NCBI RefSeq assembly: GCF_011752815.1
Contig: NZ_VWWV01000001.1
Coordinates: 1,302,001-1,366,000, forward strand
DNA from: Enterobacter sp. Cy-643
GTDB taxonomy: Bacteria; Pseudomonadota; Gammaproteobacteria; Enterobacterales; Enterobacteriaceae
DNA length: 64,000 nucleotides
Direction of reading: 5' to 3'
Shown here: in pieces, positions 29,240 through 38,380 of the stretch
Numbering within the stretch: position 1 is the first letter of the stretch
How the letters are laid out: the number at the start of each line of letters is the position of its first letter
Position numbers and translations under genes: made by a program
Notes under the pieces: model-generated
What the model was told of the DNA's origin: nothing
The model's input: the letters and a program-made list of their open reading frames with translations, nothing else
Databases searched by the model: none

Positions 29240-30193
29240 ATGGCGCATCAAATCCTGATCCTGGCGGTGCCGGGCGTGCAGCTGCTGGATGTTTCCGGGC
29301 CGCTGGATGTGTTTGCCGAGGCAAACCGTGTGCTGTGCCGGGAGGTGTATCAATCACGAATTATTGCGCTGGAAGCCCCGACTATTGTCGCTTCGTCCGG
29401 CGTGAAAATGCTGGCAGACGATCTGCTTGAAAGCGCGGCCGGCGGGCGGGAAACCACATTTCTGATTGCCGGTGCGCCGGATGCGGCAGACAGAACGCTT
29501 AGCAGCGAACAGTGTGAAAAAATAACCGCGCTTTGTGCCCGGAGTCGGCGCTTTGGCTCCGTCTGCACCGGCGCACTTTTGCTGGCACAAACCGGCTTAT
29601 TACAGGGCAGGAAAGTCACTACCCACTGGTCAGCTGCACCGCTTTTAGCCGCCCGTTACCCCGAAACGGAAGTAACAGCCGATGCGCTTTACGTCATGGA
29701 TGGGGCATTACGCACGGCGGCAGGCGTCACTTCCGGGCTGGATCTCGCGTTAAGGCTGGTGGAAGAGGATCTCGGCCGGGAAGCCGCGCAGGACGTCGCC
29801 GCCAGGCTGGTGATGTTCTTCAAGCGGCCTGTGAACCAAACCCACTTTATCCGGGAGCAGAAAACTTCGCTTAACGGCCGCAGCGCGCTCCAGGATCTCC
29901 AGCGCTGGACAATAGCCAACATAGCGGAGGTGACCACCGTGCAGCAGATGGCGGCACATATTCACCTCAGCGTGCGGCATTTAACGCGCCTGTTTCATCA
30001 GGAAATACAGATCGCGCCGGGCGAGTGGCTGGAGGCCGAAAAAGTGGCAAAGGCGAGGCAGTTGCTGGAATCCGGCGAGCTGCCGGTGAAGGCGATACCC
30101 GCCGCCAGCGGGTTTTCCGGAGTGGATACGCTGCGGCGGGCCTTCGTGCGTCGTATGGGCATTACGCCCGCCGCGTATAAGAAGATGTGCTAA
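29240..30193 (+). CDS. GlxA-type AraC-family regulator with DJ-1/PfpI domain
   Basis: The 317-aa product combines an N-terminal DJ-1/PfpI-like domain (~1-185; ILILAVPGVQLLDVSGPLDVF, FGSVCTGALLLAQTGLLQGRKVTTHWSA with the nucleophile-elbow Cys) with a C-terminal AraC DNA-binding domain (~215-315; TTVQQMAAHIHLSVRHLTRLFHQEIQIAPGEWL and IPAASGFSGVDTLRRAFVRRMGITPAAYK). Such fused regulators sense small molecules and activate neighbouring catabolic genes. ATG 29240 has GGAGAAAAG upstream. The divergent HD-hydrolase gene and the inverted repeat between them point to a two-gene module. Only 3 bases separate its stop from the end of betT. Confidence 0.9.
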   Translation: MAHQILILAVPGVQLLDVSGPLDVFAEANRVLCREVYQSRIIALEAPTIVASSGVKMLADDLLESAAGGRETTFLIAGAPDAADRTLSSEQCEKITALCARSRRFGSVCTGALLLAQTGLLQGRKVTTHWSAAPLLAARYPETEVTADALYVMDGALRTAAGVTSGLDLALRLVEEDLGREAAQDVAARLVMFFKRPVNQTHFIREQKTSLNGRSALQDLQRWTIANIAEVTTVQQMAAHIHLSVRHLTRLFHQEIQIAPGEWLEAEKVAKARQLLESGELPVKAIPAASGFSGVDTLRRAFVRRMGITPAAYKKMC

Positions 30194-30196
30194 CCG

Positions 30197-32239
30197 CTAC
30201 ACATTCGGGAACGTAATGCTGTTCCCCGGCGCTTCGCGGTGCAGGTGGATAAAGTTCAGGTGGCGCTCATACTGATCCAGAATGTCGATGATCACCTGCT
30301 CTTTGCTGTAGTCCATCAGATCGTTACCCTGGCTGCCTTCGAGCAGGAAGGTTTCCAGCCGGTAATAGGTGGATTTACCGCTGCGGGCGCGGTAGGTAAA
30401 GCCCGGCACCGAATACTTCTGCGGCCAAATCTGGTAGACAAAGTTTTGCTCGTCGCCCATATGCACCCGCAGCTCAAGGTGCCCCAGCTTCTCATCCGGC
30501 AGCGGCGGCTCAACGGAAAGCTGAACCTTCGCACCGCGCAGTTCCAGCTCCTGAGAAACCTCTTCCATCGCCGGGTAACAAACGGTGTCCATCATCTTCT
30601 GCGTGTACCGCGTGCCGGGGTAGTTCATCAGGCGGGACAAGCGTTTTTTCCAGCCCAGACGATCCTGCGCGGTCATCATATACGGCGCGGTATCGCGGCT
30701 GGCGCTCACCCGGCGGTAATCTTCAATTTTCAGCGACTTATACAGCCCGGCCATCACGAAGAAGATCACAAAGCTGAACGGCAGGCCCATAATCACCGTC
30801 ATGTTCTGCAGCGCGGAAATGCCGTTGGTCATCAGCATACCCATGGTCAGCAGGCCGATAGCAATGGACCAGAAAATACGCAGCCAGTTGGGCGCATCGC
30901 TGTTGATATCCTTCAGCTTAGAGGTGAAGTTCCCCAGCACCAGCGCGCCGGAATCCGCCGACGTGACGTAGAACAACAGGCCGGTAATCGTCGCCACCGA
31001 AGCGCTGAAGGTGAAGCCGGGATATTGCGCCAGCAGGCTGTAGAAGCCCCGTTCCGGGTGCGCCATCGCTTCCTGGGCAAATGTCCCGTCACCGTGAATG
31101 ATTTCGTACAGCGCGCTGTTGCCGAACACCGAAAGCCACAGCAGGGTAAAGGTGAACGGAATAATCAGCGTGCCTAACACGAACTCACGAATGGTACGGC
31201 CACGTGAAATACGCGCCAGGAACAGGCCGACAAACGGCGACCACGCCACCCACCAGGCCCAGAAGAATAGCGTCCAGTTGTTCATCCATTCCACCGGGCG
31301 GTCGAACGCAAAGCTGTTTAGCGTCATGCCCATAAAGCGATTGATGTAATCGCCCACGTTCAGCACCAGCGCGTTGAGCAGGAATTCGGTATTGCCCATA
31401 AACAGCACGAACAGGATCAGGCCCAGCGCCAGCGCCACGTTCAGTTCGGAAAGCACGCGAATACCTTTATCCACGCCGGAGGTGACCGAAATAGTGGCGA
31501 TAATCACCGACAGAACGATCAATGCCGCTTTAGCCCCCAGACTGTCCGGGATATCAAACAGCACGCTCAGCCCGTAGTTCAGCTGCACGACGCCGATCCC
31601 CAGCGTGGTGGCAATGCCGAAAATCGTGCCGATCACCGCCGCGATATCCACCGTATGGCCAATCGGGCCATTAATTTTCTTGCCAAAGATGGGGTACAGC
31701 GCCGAGCGAATCGTCAGCGGCAGGTTGTAGCGGTAGCTGAAATAGCCCAGCGCGATGCCCATCAGCGCATACATCGACCAGCCGGTCAGGCCGTAGTGGA
31801 ACAGCGTCCAGACCATCGCCTGACGGGCAGCTTCGATGGTTTGCCCGGCGCCCTCCGGCGGCTGCATATATTGCGTTACCGGTTCGGCGACGGAGAAGAA
31901 CATCAGGTCGATGCCTATTCCGGCAGCAAACAGCATCGCCGCCCAGCTCAGCACGCTAAATTCGGGCTTGGACTGTTCCGGCCCGAGCTTAATAGAGCCG
32001 AAGCGCGAGCAGGCGATAAACACCACAAACACAATGTAGAGCGTGGCGGCAAGCAGGTAGTACCAGCCGAAGCGGGAGGAGACCCAGCTTAGGGTATGGC
32101 TAATCAGATTAGCGGAAAAATCACTGTAGAAGATGGTCATCAGGGAAAAGCACAAAATCAGCCCGGCGGAGGTGTAGAACACCACCGGGTTGATTTTGTC
32201 TTTTTCACTGGTAGCAGGAGCAGTAACGGGCTTCGTCAT
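30197..32239 (-). CDS. betT: High-affinity choline transporter BetT (BCCT family)
   Basis: The 680-aa product (E. coli 677) has 12 membrane helices (~20-510) and a ~160-residue cytoplasmic tail used for osmosensing. The BCCT signature is present (FFWAWWVAWSPFVGLFLARISRGRTIREF, with the tryptophan box), as are GIGIDLMFFSVAEPV and TSADSGALVLGNFTS. It imports choline with protons under salt stress. It is divergent from betIBA across a 291-base AT-rich regulatory gap, exactly the E. coli arrangement. No other gene is seen in that gap. Confidence 0.95.
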   Translation of the reverse strand: MTKPVTAPATSEKDKINPVVFYTSAGLILCFSLMTIFYSDFSANLISHTLSWVSSRFGWYYLLAATLYIVFVVFIACSRFGSIKLGPEQSKPEFSVLSWAAMLFAAGIGIDLMFFSVAEPVTQYMQPPEGAGQTIEAARQAMVWTLFHYGLTGWSMYALMGIALGYFSYRYNLPLTIRSALYPIFGKKINGPIGHTVDIAAVIGTIFGIATTLGIGVVQLNYGLSVLFDIPDSLGAKAALIVLSVIIATISVTSGVDKGIRVLSELNVALALGLILFVLFMGNTEFLLNALVLNVGDYINRFMGMTLNSFAFDRPVEWMNNWTLFFWAWWVAWSPFVGLFLARISRGRTIREFVLGTLIIPFTFTLLWLSVFGNSALYEIIHGDGTFAQEAMAHPERGFYSLLAQYPGFTFSASVATITGLLFYVTSADSGALVLGNFTSKLKDINSDAPNWLRIFWSIAIGLLTMGMLMTNGISALQNMTVIMGLPFSFVIFFVMAGLYKSLKIEDYRRVSASRDTAPYMMTAQDRLGWKKRLSRLMNYPGTRYTQKMMDTVCYPAMEEVSQELELRGAKVQLSVEPPLPDEKLGHLELRVHMGDEQNFVYQIWPQKYSVPGFTYRARSGKSTYYRLETFLLEGSQGNDLMDYSKEQVIIDILDQYERHLNFIHLHREAPGNSITFPNV

Positions 32240-32468
32240 CGATTACCTCAGGTTAAGTAACGGTGACTACTCAGATGAGCAGTTAAGTTTTTCTTGTGAA
32301 TGCAGGTGAGATTGTTTTTTAACAATTCCATAATCAATTTATGGTCTTAAATTGATGATTAAGTTTAATGCATTGAATTTATTCAAATAAAATCCTCTTT
32401 TTAATTTTTTAGAATGCGAATATTTCGCTGCTTTCTTGCCTTTGCGTAACAATTAATACACATTTTAT

Positions 32469-32482
32469 ATTGAACGTTCAAT
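32469..32482. promoter_or_regulatory. BetI operator
   Basis: ATTGAACGTTCAAT is a perfect 14-bp palindrome 48 bases before betI, within the betT-betI divergent region. E. coli BetI is known to bind a site of this type here and to release on choline. Confidence 0.7.
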
Positions 32483-32530
32483 CAATAAACGCTTAAATAG
32501 ATAACAATTACTGATGATTGGAGCAGGGCG

Positions 32531-33124
32531 ATGCCAAAAAAAGGTATGCAGCCGATAAGGCGAAGACAGCTGATCGACGCCACATTAAACGCCATAAATG
32601 AGGTCGGTATGCATGATGCTACGGTGGCGCAAATTGCCCGCCGGGCCGGGGTCTCAACCGGCATCATCAGCCATTACTTTCAGGATAAAAACGGCCTGCT
32701 GGAGGCCACCATGCGGGACGTCACCGCCCAGCTTCGCGATGCGGTCGTGGGGCGACTGAAAGCTTTACCGGGCGCGTCTGCCGAACGGCGACTGTGCGCC
32801 ATCGTCGACGGAAATTTTGATGAGACGCAAACGCACAGCGCGGCGATGAAAGCCTGGCTGGCATTCTGGGCCAGCAGTATGCACCAGCCGATGCTCTACC
32901 GATTACAGCAGGTAAGCAGCCGTCGCCTGCTGTCCACGCTCACCGCCGAGTTCAGGCGCGAGCTGCCGCAGGAGGAAGCCAGGCTGGCAGGTTATGGTCT
33001 CGCGGCGCTGATAGACGGCCTTTGGCTGCGGGCGGCCCTAAGCGGCAAACCGTTTGACCGCAAAGCGGCGAGCGTACTGACCACGCAATTCATCAACCAG
33101 CATCTTACTGCGGTGAAAAGCTAA
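32531..33124 (+). CDS. betI: Choline-responsive TetR-type repressor BetI
   Basis: The 197-aa product (E. coli 195) has a TetR helix-turn-helix near residues 25-50 ([34 protein letters not shown]) and an all-helical ligand domain. It represses betT and betIBA until choline is present. The start begins [19 protein letters not shown], as in other BetI proteins. It is the first gene of betI-betB-betA, 17 bases before betB. Confidence 0.95.
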   Translation: MPKKGMQPIRRRQLIDATLNAINEVGMHDATVAQIARRAGVSTGIISHYFQDKNGLLEATMRDVTAQLRDAVVGRLKALPGASAERRLCAIVDGNFDETQTHSAAMKAWLAFWASSMHQPMLYRLQQVSSRRLLSTLTAEFRRELPQEEARLAGYGLAALIDGLWLRAALSGKPFDRKAASVLTTQFINQHLTAVKS

Positions 33125-33141
33125 TCTAGCGAGGAGAAATC

Positions 33142-34614
33142 ATGTCCCGATTGGGTGAACAACAGCTTTATATCGACGGCGCTTACGTGAATGCGCTCAG
33201 CGGCAAGACGTTCGAAACCATCAACCCGGCTAACGGCGAAGTGCTGGCGGTCGTTCAGGCCGCTGGCCGGGAAGACGTTGACCGCGCCGTTGCTGCCGCG
33301 AAGAAGGGGCAGAAAATATGGGCAGCAAAAACGCCCGTTGAACGTGCACGCATTTTACGCCGGGCGGTCGACATTCTGCGCGAGCGTAACGATGAGCTGG
33401 CCGAGCTGGAAACGCTAGACACTGGCAAAGCCTTCAGCGAAACCTCCACCGTCGACATCGTCACTGGTGCAGACGTACTGGAGTATTACGCCGGGCTGAC
33501 AACCACTCTGGAAGGCCAGCAAATTCCTCTGCGGGAGAGCTCATTCGTCTACACACGCCGGGAACCGCTGGGCGTTGTGGCCGGGATTGGCGCGTGGAAT
33601 TACCCGATTCAGATTGCGCTATGGAAGTCCGCGCCCGCGCTGGCCGCAGGCAATGCGATGATCTTCAAACCGAGCGAAGTGACGCCGCTTAGCGCGCTTA
33701 AGCTGGCAGAAATTTATACCGAAGCCGGGCTGCCGGACGGCGTCTTTAGCGTGCTACCGGGCGTTGGCGCAGAAACGGGCCAACTGCTGACGGAACACCC
33801 AGGCATCGCCAAAGTCTCTTTCACCGGCGGCGTTGCCAGCGGCAAAAAGGTGATGGCCAACGCTGCTGGTTCAACGCTGAAACAGGTCACGATGGAGCTG
33901 GGCGGTAAATCTCCGCTGGTTATCTTTGATGACGCCGATCTCAATCTGGCGGCAGACATCGCGATGATGGCCAACTTCTACAGCTCTGGCCAGGTCTGCA
34001 CCAACGGCACTCGCGTATTTATTCCTGCGGCGCTGAAAGCAGAATTTGAGAAGAAAATTGTGGCGCGCGTAGGCCGCATTCGCGCCGGCGACGTGATGGA
34101 CCCACGCACAAACTTTGGCCCGCTGGTCAGCTTCCCGCACCGCGAAAACGTGCTGCGCTACATCAAGTCCGGTCGTGAAGAAGGCGCGACGCTGCTGTGC
34201 GGCGGCGACAAGCTGCGCGGAGAAGGGTTTGATCGCGGCGCCTGGGTTGCGCCCACGGTGTTCACCGACTGCCGCGATGAGATGACTATCGTCCGCGAAG
34301 AAATCTTCGGGCCGGTAATGTCGATCCTCAGCTACGAAACAGAAGAGGAGGTGATTCGCCGCGCTAACGACACGGATTATGGCCTGGCGGCGGGCGTAGT
34401 CACGAACGACCTCACTCGTGCGCACCGCGTAATTCACCAGCTTGAGGCCGGGATTTGCTGGATTAACACCTGGGGCGAATCTGCAGCAGAAATGCCGGTG
34501 GGCGGCTATAAGCATTCCGGCATTGGTCGCGAAAATGGCCTGATGACGCTGCAAAGCTATACGCAAGTTAAGTCAATCCAACTGGAGATGGGCACCTATC
34601 AGTCAATCTTTTAA
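33142..34614 (+). CDS. betB: Betaine aldehyde dehydrogenase BetB
   Basis: The 490-aa product is an aldehyde dehydrogenase of full family length. Catalytic residues are visible as the Glu in [18 protein letters not shown] and the Cys in [37 protein letters not shown] is the substrate/cofactor block. It oxidises betaine aldehyde to the osmoprotectant glycine betaine with NAD(P). It is preceded by GAGGAG and lies between betI and betA. Confidence 0.96.
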   Translation: MSRLGEQQLYIDGAYVNALSGKTFETINPANGEVLAVVQAAGREDVDRAVAAAKKGQKIWAAKTPVERARILRRAVDILRERNDELAELETLDTGKAFSETSTVDIVTGADVLEYYAGLTTTLEGQQIPLRESSFVYTRREPLGVVAGIGAWNYPIQIALWKSAPALAAGNAMIFKPSEVTPLSALKLAEIYTEAGLPDGVFSVLPGVGAETGQLLTEHPGIAKVSFTGGVASGKKVMANAAGSTLKQVTMELGGKSPLVIFDDADLNLAADIAMMANFYSSGQVCTNGTRVFIPAALKAEFEKKIVARVGRIRAGDVMDPRTNFGPLVSFPHRENVLRYIKSGREEGATLLCGGDKLRGEGFDRGAWVAPTVFTDCRDEMTIVREEIFGPVMSILSYETEEEVIRRANDTDYGLAAGVVTNDLTRAHRVIHQLEAGICWINTWGESAAEMPVGGYKHSGIGRENGLMTLQSYTQVKSIQLEMGTYQSIF

Positions 34615-34633
34615 TCCCACCTGAGGAGGATGA

Positions 34634-36319
34634 ATGGAATTTGATTACATCATTATTGGAGCGGGTTCCGCAGGTAATGTTTTAGCTGCACGTTTAACGG
34701 AAGATCCCGATACCACCGTCCTGCTGCTTGAGGCAGGCGGCCCGGACTACCGCTTTGATTTCCGCACCCAAATGCCAGCTGCGCTGGCGTTCCCGCTGCA
34801 GGGCAAGCGCTACAACTGGGCCTATGAAACCGACCCCGAGCCGTATATGAACAACCGCCGGATGGAGTGCGGGCGAGGCAAAGGGCTGGGCGGCTCATCC
34901 CTGATTAACGGCATGTGTTACATCCGTGGAAACGCGATGGATCTCGATAACTGGGCGTCGATGCCGGGTCTTGAGAACTGGAGCTATCTGGACTGCCTGC
35001 CGTACTACCGCAAAGCGGAAACCCGCGACATTGGCCCGAACGATTACCACGGCGGCGAAGGCCCGGTGTCCGTTACGACGCCGAAGCAGGGGAACAATCC
35101 GCTGTTTCACGCGATGATTGAGGCTGGCGTGGAAGCCGGGTATCCGCGAACGGACGATCTGAACGGCTATCAGCAGGAAGGCTTTGGCCCGATGGACCGC
35201 ACCGTGACGCCAAAAGGGCGCCGCGCCAGCACCGCTCGTGGCTATCTTGACGAGGCAAAGCGCCGGGAAAACCTGACCATCGTGACCCATGCAACCACTG
35301 ACCGCATTATCTTTGATAATTTGCGGGCGGTTGGGGTGGAATACCTGGTGAACGACAGCCCGGTGCATTCCGTGGCCAAAGCGCGCAAAGAAGTTTTGCT
35401 GAGCGCCGGCGCGATTGCTTCGCCACAAATTCTGCAGCGCTCTGGGGTGGGCGATGCAGAATTCCTGGCAAGCCTTGAGATCCCTGTTGTTCGTGACCTG
35501 CCGGGCGTGGGCGAAAACCTGCAGGATCATCTGGAAATGTACCTGCAATACGAGTGCAAAGAGCCCGTGTCGCTTTACCCGGCGCTGCAATGGTACAACC
35601 AGCCAAAAATCGGTGCAGAGTGGCTGTTCAACGGCACCGGCGTAGGCGCGAGTAACCAGTTTGAAGCGGGGGGCTTTATCCGCAGCCGCGAAGAATTTAG
35701 CTGGCCGAACATTCAGTACCACTTCCTGCCGGTGGCGATTAACTACAACGGCTCAAACGCGGTGAAAGAGCACGGTTTCCAGTGTCATGTGGGATCTATG
35801 CGTTCCCCAAGCCGGGGCCGAATAAAGCTGAACTCGCGCAACCCGCACGCGCACCCGAGTATTCTGTTCAACTATATGTCCCACGAACAGGACTGGCAGG
35901 AGTTCCGCGACGCGATTCGTATTACTCGCGAGATCATGCAGCAGCCCGCCCTGGATAAATACCGTGGCCGCGAAATCAGCCCCGGCGTTGACTGCCAGAC
36001 GGACGAACAGCTGGATGAGTTTGTGCGTAATCATGCGGAAACTGCTTTCCATCCCTGCGGCAGTTGCAAGATGGGACACGATGACATGGCCGTGGTGGAT
36101 GAGCAGGGCCGGGTTCACGGCCTGCAGGGGCTGCGCGTGGTGGATGCTTCCATCATGCCGCAGATTATTACCGGCAACCTGAACGCCACCACCATTATGA
36201 TCGGTGAAAAAATTGCCGATGCCATTCGCGGCAAAGCGCCGCTGCCGCGCAGTACCGCCAGCTATTACAAAGCGGAACAGTCGCCGGTCAGAAAATCGCC
36301 GGCGCGAAAAATCCAGTAA
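34634..36319 (+). CDS. betA: Choline dehydrogenase BetA (GMC flavoprotein)
   Basis: The 561-aa product has the GMC oxidoreductase FAD motif at the N-terminus ([18 protein letters not shown]), the first GMC signature [20 protein letters not shown] and the second, [18 protein letters not shown]. The catalytic His region is [10 protein letters not shown]. It is membrane-associated and oxidises choline to betaine aldehyde, feeding electrons to the respiratory chain. GAGGAGG precedes the ATG, 19 bases after betB. A terminator follows the gene. Confidence 0.96.
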   Translation: MEFDYIIIGAGSAGNVLAARLTEDPDTTVLLLEAGGPDYRFDFRTQMPAALAFPLQGKRYNWAYETDPEPYMNNRRMECGRGKGLGGSSLINGMCYIRGNAMDLDNWASMPGLENWSYLDCLPYYRKAETRDIGPNDYHGGEGPVSVTTPKQGNNPLFHAMIEAGVEAGYPRTDDLNGYQQEGFGPMDRTVTPKGRRASTARGYLDEAKRRENLTIVTHATTDRIIFDNLRAVGVEYLVNDSPVHSVAKARKEVLLSAGAIASPQILQRSGVGDAEFLASLEIPVVRDLPGVGENLQDHLEMYLQYECKEPVSLYPALQWYNQPKIGAEWLFNGTGVGASNQFEAGGFIRSREEFSWPNIQYHFLPVAINYNGSNAVKEHGFQCHVGSMRSPSRGRIKLNSRNPHAHPSILFNYMSHEQDWQEFRDAIRITREIMQQPALDKYRGREISPGVDCQTDEQLDEFVRNHAETAFHPCGSCKMGHDDMAVVDEQGRVHGLQGLRVVDASIMPQIITGNLNATTIMIGEKIADAIRGKAPLPRSTASYYKAEQSPVRKSPARKIQ

Positions 36320-36325
36320 CCCTTC

Positions 36326-36352
36326 AAGGCCAGTCAAACTGGCCTTTCTTTT
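36326..36352 (+). terminator. Terminator after betIBA
   Basis: AAGGCCAGT (36326-36334), CAA loop, ACTGGCCTT (36338-36346), then TCTTTT. A clear intrinsic terminator. Confidence 0.85.
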
Positions 36353-36421
36353 ACCCGCCGCTTGCCCGATCCCCTCTTGAAGCAGTAAAACTACTGTTCA
36401 ACAACAAAAAGGAGAATCACC

Positions 36422-36652
36422 GTGCCGCATATCGAAATCAAATGTTTCCCCCGTGAGCTGACCGAAGAGCAAAAACAGGCCGTTGCCAGTGAAATGTGTG
36501 ACGTGTTGAAAAAGCACTTCGGCTCGAAGGACGAGTCGCTGTCCGTGGCGCTGAAAATGATCGATCAGGCAAACTGGAAAGCCGAAGTGTGGGATACGCA
36601 GATTGCGCCTGAAATGGACTCGCTGCTGAAAAAGCCGGGTTACAGTCTTTAA
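36422..36652 (+). CDS. pptA: 4-oxalocrotonate tautomerase-family protein PptA
   Basis: The 76-aa product matches E. coli PptA/YdcE (77 aa): PHIEIKCFPRELTEEQKQAV at the start and KKPGYSL at the end. The N-terminal proline exposed after Met removal is the catalytic base of this family. The natural substrate is unknown. The start codon is GTG at 36422 with AAAGGAG before it. It stands alone between betA and a convergent ATPase gene. Confidence 0.93.
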   Translation: MPHIEIKCFPRELTEEQKQAVASEMCDVLKKHFGSKDESLSVALKMIDQANWKAEVWDTQIAPEMDSLLKKPGYSL

Positions 36653-36660
36653 TCAACGTT

Positions 36661-36682
36661 AAAAAGGTGACAATGTCACCTT
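36661..36682 (-). terminator. Terminator of the ATPase gene, facing pptA
   Basis: AAGGTGACA (36664-36672) and TGTCACCTT (36674-36682) form a tight hairpin. Read on the minus strand it is followed by TTTTT (36661-36665). The right arm touches the ATPase stop codon. Confidence 0.6.
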
Positions 36683-37178
36683 AGCTGTAGCGAACTATCG
36701 TCAACCCTTCGCGCTCATCGGGCGCAACGAAGTAGCGGGTAATCAAATCAAACTGCGCGTCCGTAGCGGCAAAATCATGAGTTCCGCTGCTGTTGCGGGC
36801 GCGTAATCTCTCCCGGCAAACGTCATCGGGCACGTCCAGATAGTGCAGGCGATTATCTGCCCCGGCTTCATCCGCAATCGACTTCATCCACTGGCGGTTC
36901 GCCAGCGTATTGGCAGGGAAATCCAGCACTACCGAAAGCCCGTTCCTCAGCAGGGAAACAAGATGCGGCGTTAGCGCGTTTTTCAGTTTGCCTGAGCAGG
37001 CGACATAATCCGCCACGCTTTGCATTTGCTCGCCGTAAAGCGCCGCGAGCCAGCTGTCTTCACTCACCAGAATCGTGTTGGGCGTTTCCATCAGCTTTGC
37101 GCTCAGGGTGGATTTACCGGCCGCAATTTTGCCGCAGAGGAGATGAAGCGTGGGCTGAACGGGGGACGTGGTAGACAT
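36681..37178 (-). CDS. P-loop ATPase/kinase of unknown substrate
   Basis: The 165-aa product starts with a Walker A motif (LHLLCGKIAAGKSTLSAKL, residues ~10-28). It continues as a small zeta-toxin/gluconate-kinase-like P-loop protein, with VVLDFPANTLANRQW as a possible Walker B and a lid-like CRERLRARN with two arginines. Such proteins are annotated as AAA-family ATPases or kinases. No partner is encoded beside it, and no antitoxin-like gene is seen. The ATG at 37178 has GAGGTG in front of it. Confidence 0.8.
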   Translation of the reverse strand: MSTTSPVQPTLHLLCGKIAAGKSTLSAKLMETPNTILVSEDSWLAALYGEQMQSVADYVACSGKLKNALTPHLVSLLRNGLSVVLDFPANTLANRQWMKSIADEAGADNRLHYLDVPDDVCRERLRARNSSGTHDFAATDAQFDLITRYFVAPDEREGLTIVRYS

Positions 37179-37243
37179 GATCACCTCATGAAAGAAGACA
37201 AGTTTTCACTACTGTCTACCTGAGGGATGAAAGATACAACCAG

Positions 37244-37274
37244 TAAAATTGGCGGGTCAGAGCACCTGACCCGC
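37244..37274 (-). terminator. Terminator after the first siderophore-binding-protein gene
   Basis: GCGGGTCAG (37252-37260) and CTGACCCGC (37266-37274) form a 9-bp stem with a 5-base loop. On the minus strand CAATTTTAC follows. It lies 8 bases after the gene's stop codon. Confidence 0.7.
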
Positions 37275-37281
37275 ACACAGG

Positions 37282-38379
37282 CTACTTCAGTTTCGTCCAG
37301 TAAGTGCCGGTTTCTTTCACCGCCAGAAACTGCTGGTTCATCTCATCCAGCGTTTGCTGGGGATCCATATCCGCAAACAGCTGCGGGTGGAAGGTTTTGG
37401 CAAAGAACTCAACGTCCAGTAAATGCCACGGCGAGAGGTAGAAGTTATGCCATACCGCCCAGGCTTTGTCGTTCTGGATAGCGTTCAGGTTCGAAATGAC
37501 TTTCTGCTGGCTAAGCACCTGGGAAAAGCTTTGCTGCGCCTGAGTGGCTGTCACTTCCGACCCCAACTTCAACCGGCCCGTTTGATCCGGCCCGGCGCTG
37601 CCGGTGGCGATGTAAATATCCGGGTTTACCGTCAGCAGCGCTTCCGGGGAAATCTTGCCATACACGCCGGGGAAGCGGCTCACGGCAATGTTATCCCCGC
37701 CGGCAAAAGCCAGCAGATCCGCCAGGTTGCCGCGCCCGACGGTGGTGCAGCAGTCGCTTTTATCCCCTAAATGCAGCTGCAGCATTACCGTCGGCTTCAC
37801 GGGTTTAGCCTCAGCCAGGCGTTGGGCAATTTTCGCCATGTGCTGCTGATAGAAGGCGATAAACTTTTCCGTTTTCGGCTGGTCGTTTAGCGCTTCGCCC
37901 AGAATACGCAGGCTGGGAACGGTGTTATTCAGCTGATCGACGCGGAAATCAACGTAAATCACCGGAATATGCGCCTGCGTGAGCTGGGTAAGAAAGCTGT
38001 CGTGATTGCTCTCTTTTTTGGCGTAGATCGGCAGAATCACCAGGTCCGGACGCAAGGCGATAACCTTCTCCACGCTTATCTGCGAGAAGTTATTGTTGCC
38101 GATAATCGGGATATCTTTGATAGCCGGGAACGCTTCGGTGTAGCGGTTCCAGGTCTGCGGATCCAGACGCTGCAGATCCGCAGGCCAGCCGACCACGCGC
38201 TTCGCCGGGTTACCGTCCTCCACCAGGGCGAGGGTGTAAATCATCCGGCTTTCGCCGACGACCAGGCGCTGCGGGTTATCCGGAACCTCAACTTTCCGCT
38301 GCAGAATATCGGTAATCGTTTTGGCCTGACTGCCGGCGCTAAGCGCCAGCAGGGCCGCGAGCAACAGCGACTTTTTCAT
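37282..38379 (-). CDS. ABC-type iron-siderophore substrate-binding protein (TroA-like, CC motif)
   Basis: The 365-aa product has a signal peptide (MKKSLLLAALLALSAGSQA) and a helical-backbone periplasmic-binding fold. Features include VEVPDNPQRLVVGESRMIYTLALVEDG, VGWPADLQRLD, VEKVIALRPDLVILP, the vicinal-cysteine block SDCCTTVGRGNLADLLAFAGG and VNPDIYIATG. Relatives deliver ferric siderophores or heme-like ligands to ABC importers. The start at 38379 was chosen for the signal peptide; an open upstream extension runs into the receptor gene. Its start lies one base past the receptor stop, so it is the second gene of a receptor-binding-protein operon. No permease or ATPase gene is nearby. Confidence 0.88.
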   Translation of the reverse strand: MKKSLLLAALLALSAGSQAKTITDILQRKVEVPDNPQRLVVGESRMIYTLALVEDGNPAKRVVGWPADLQRLDPQTWNRYTEAFPAIKDIPIIGNNNFSQISVEKVIALRPDLVILPIYAKKESNHDSFLTQLTQAHIPVIYVDFRVDQLNNTVPSLRILGEALNDQPKTEKFIAFYQQHMAKIAQRLAEAKPVKPTVMLQLHLGDKSDCCTTVGRGNLADLLAFAGGDNIAVSRFPGVYGKISPEALLTVNPDIYIATGSAGPDQTGRLKLGSEVTATQAQQSFSQVLSQQKVISNLNAIQNDKAWAVWHNFYLSPWHLLDVEFFAKTFHPQLFADMDPQQTLDEMNQQFLAVKETGTYWTKLK

Positions 38380-38380
38380 C

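Noticed and set aside
36681-37178. P-loop ATPase as a zeta-type toxin
   Set aside because: Walker A and a lid-like arginine stretch exist, but no epsilon-like antitoxin gene is adjacent.
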